In this document: piece after piece, positions 62,530 through 64,000 of the stretch
Layout: each line of letters opens with the position of its first letter
Numbering within the stretch: the stretch's first letter is position 1
Source of the DNA: Clostridioides difficile_A
GTDB lineage: Bacteria; Bacillota; Clostridia; Peptostreptococcales; Peptostreptococcaceae
Length of the DNA: 64,000 nucleotides
Direction of reading: 5' to 3'
Assembly (NCBI GenBank): GCA_945909635.1
Contig: OX246690.1
Location: 3,782,001 to 3,846,000, forward strand
Program-made: the position numbers and the translations under genes
Notes under the pieces: model-generated
The model's input: only the letters and a program-made list of their open reading frames with translations
What the model was told of the DNA's origin: nothing
The model's database searches: none

Positions 62530-63888
62530 CTATTTCTTGACTATCTTAGCTACAGTTTCCACATGTGTAGAATGAGGGAACATATCTACAGGCTGGACCT
62601 CAACACATTTAAATCCATGCATATTTAGATAATCTAAATCTCTCGCTAAAGTAGAAGGATTACAAGAAACATAAACTATTCTCTCAGGATTCATTGAAAC
62701 AATAGTTTCTAGGACTTTTTCGTCACATCCCTTTCTAGGTGGGTCTACAACTACGACATTAGCAGTTTTACCCTCACTATACATCTTAGGCACAACCTCT
62801 TCTGCCTTGCCAACATAGAATTCTGCATTATGTATGTTGTTTAATCTAGCATTTATCTTAGCATCCTTTATAGCGTCTTCTATAATTTCTATACCATAAA
62901 CTTTTTTAGCCTTTTGTGCCAAAAATAAAGATATTGTACCTATACCACAGTAGATATCAAAAACAGTATCAGTATCCTTTAGATTTGCATACTCAAGAGC
63001 TTTATCATACAATACTTTAGTTTGGACAGGATTTACTTGGAAAAATGATAATGGTGAAATCTCAAACATTAAGTCGCCTATATAATCATTTATTTTTCCA
63101 TCACCATAAATAACTATATTTTCTCTTCCCAAAATAGCATTTGTATCTTTCTGATTTACATTTACAACCAAAGTTTTAAAACCAGGTATATTTTCCTTAA
63201 GTACAGAAGCTAATTCTTTAAGATATGGAAGTTTATTTCCATTAGCCACTAATACAACCATCACTTCTTTAGTTGTAAAACCTATTTTTGTTACCAAATG
63301 TCTAATTAATCCTGTATGAGTCTTTTCATCATATATACTCACTTTATAAGCTCTTATATATGTTTTTATTATCTTAACAATTTTGTCATTTATCTCATGT
63401 TGTATTACACATTTTTCTGTCGATATTACATCATGAGTCTTCTTTTTATAAAAACCAATAATTGGGACACCATCATTCTTTTGTATTGGAAATTGTGCTT
63501 TATTTCTATATCTATATGGATTCTCCATTCCTATAGTGTCATGAACTTCTACATCTTCTAACTTACCTATTCTAGTAAGTACTTGCTTAACTTCATTCGT
63601 TTTCATTTCAAGCTGCTTATTATAATCTAAATCCTGTATCTGACATCCTCCACAATCCCTAAGATTATCATTACACACTCTTTTTACTCTAAATGGAGAC
63701 TTTTCTATTATCTCAACAATATCTCCTACAGCATAATTTTTCTTTACTTTATTAATCCTAACTTTGACCTTATCTTGTATTAATCCGCCCTCTACAAAAA
63801 CTGTAATACCATTGTACTTTCCTACTCCTACTCCGCCTTGTCCAATGTCTACTATATCTACAATATACACCTCGTTTTTCGAAAGCAT
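62530..63888 (-). CDS. rlmD: 23S rRNA (uracil-C5)-methyltransferase, RlmD/RumA family
   Basis: The 452-residue methyltransferase has an N-terminal TRAM domain (about 1-60), an iron-sulfur cluster motif (CNDNLRDCGGCQIQDL near residue 75), and a C-terminal Rossmann domain with FDIYCGIGTISLFLA near 310, the VDPPRKGCD motif near 378 and the catalytic-cysteine motif YVSCNPSTLARDL near 405. It methylates uridine in 23S rRNA using S-adenosylmethionine. Several family members coexist in Firmicutes, so the exact target uridine is uncertain. GGAGGG ribosome site before the ATG. Confidence 0.92.
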   Translation of the reverse strand: MLSKNEVYIVDIVDIGQGGVGVGKYNGITVFVEGGLIQDKVKVRINKVKKNYAVGDIVEIIEKSPFRVKRVCNDNLRDCGGCQIQDLDYNKQLEMKTNEVKQVLTRIGKLEDVEVHDTIGMENPYRYRNKAQFPIQKNDGVPIIGFYKKKTHDVISTEKCVIQHEINDKIVKIIKTYIRAYKVSIYDEKTHTGLIRHLVTKIGFTTKEVMVVLVANGNKLPYLKELASVLKENIPGFKTLVVNVNQKDTNAILGRENIVIYGDGKINDYIGDLMFEISPLSFFQVNPVQTKVLYDKALEYANLKDTDTVFDIYCGIGTISLFLAQKAKKVYGIEIIEDAIKDAKINARLNNIHNAEFYVGKAEEVVPKMYSEGKTANVVVVDPPRKGCDEKVLETIVSMNPERIVYVSCNPSTLARDLDYLNMHGFKCVEVQPVDMFPHSTHVETVAKIVKK

Positions 63889-64000
63889 AAATCACCCTCC
63901 AATCAATCTATTATATTTAAACCTTTACAAACTTTTTGCTTTAAATTTATATTAAAATATTGCTATTAACTAAACTATATTTTTTACTAAGCTACAATAT

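Overview
The window comes from an AT-rich, spore-forming anaerobic Firmicute, almost certainly Clostridioides difficile or a very close relative. The evidence is an exosporium collagen-like glycoprotein with its dedicated glycosyltransferase (bclA3/sgtA arrangement), a selenocysteine formate dehydrogenase plus [FeFe]-hydrogenase cluster, two ClpP paralogues, GGAGG-type ribosome sites throughout, and two copies of the group I intron/IS605 chimera known as the IStron (CdISt1 type). It is chromosomal. No rRNA, tRNA or CRISPR array was seen.

Layout. 1-8 kb: DUF881 membrane protein, two-P-loop ATPase, an FMN-riboswitch-controlled MFS exporter, lon-engB, and a split chromate-type transporter. 8-16 kb: housekeeping block tig, clpP, clpX, phosphodiesterase, fused rph-rdgB, ligA. 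16-25 kb: a 2-hydroxyacid dehydrogenase, an OFA-family MFS carrier, and a six-gene formate/H2 cluster (fdhF with in-frame UGA, fdhD, small CxxC protein, two ferredoxin-like subunits, hydA) that resembles a hydrogen-dependent CO2 reductase or formate-hydrogen lyase. 25-38 kb: flippase-like membrane protein, orphan response regulator, DUF proteins, sgtA-bclA3, clpP2 coupled to an AraC-type regulator, nitroreductase/HxlR pair, DJ-1/PfpI protein, and an Lrp regulator whose start codon reads ATA. 38-50 kb: a large membrane EAL protein with two solute-binding domains; then sigma-A promoter, M-box Mg2+ riboswitch, terminator, leader ORF and an mgtA-type Mg2+ P-type ATPase interrupted by IStron 1; then an ABC-F protein behind a leader ORF and tandem terminators. 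50-64 kb: orphan response regulator, MATE exporter, an ABC-2 exporter operon whose second permease is interrupted by IStron 2, a diguanylate cyclase, a second ABC exporter with paired operator-like dyads, a decayed RNHCP/rsgA locus, and rlmD.

The main discovery-type signal is the pair of IStrons. Each sits directly after TTGAT, carries group I P/Q/R/S core motifs and an intact TnpB, lacks a TnpA gene, and ends in a conserved right end. Removing exactly 44000-45857 and 53227-55137 restores both host reading frames (895-codon ATPase, 264-codon permease), so both hosts are probably functional through RNA splicing. One host is a Mg2+ importer already under an M-box, which places a Mg2+-dependent ribozyme inside a Mg2+-homeostasis gene.

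A second theme is leader-ORF/terminator control: upstream of the ABC-F gene, upstream of the IStron-bearing ABC operon (a leader duplicated about 4.2 kb away in front of decayed genes), upstream of a small HTH protein, and between M-box and mgtA. All functional statements rest on motif reading of the sequence; no database search or folding program was run.
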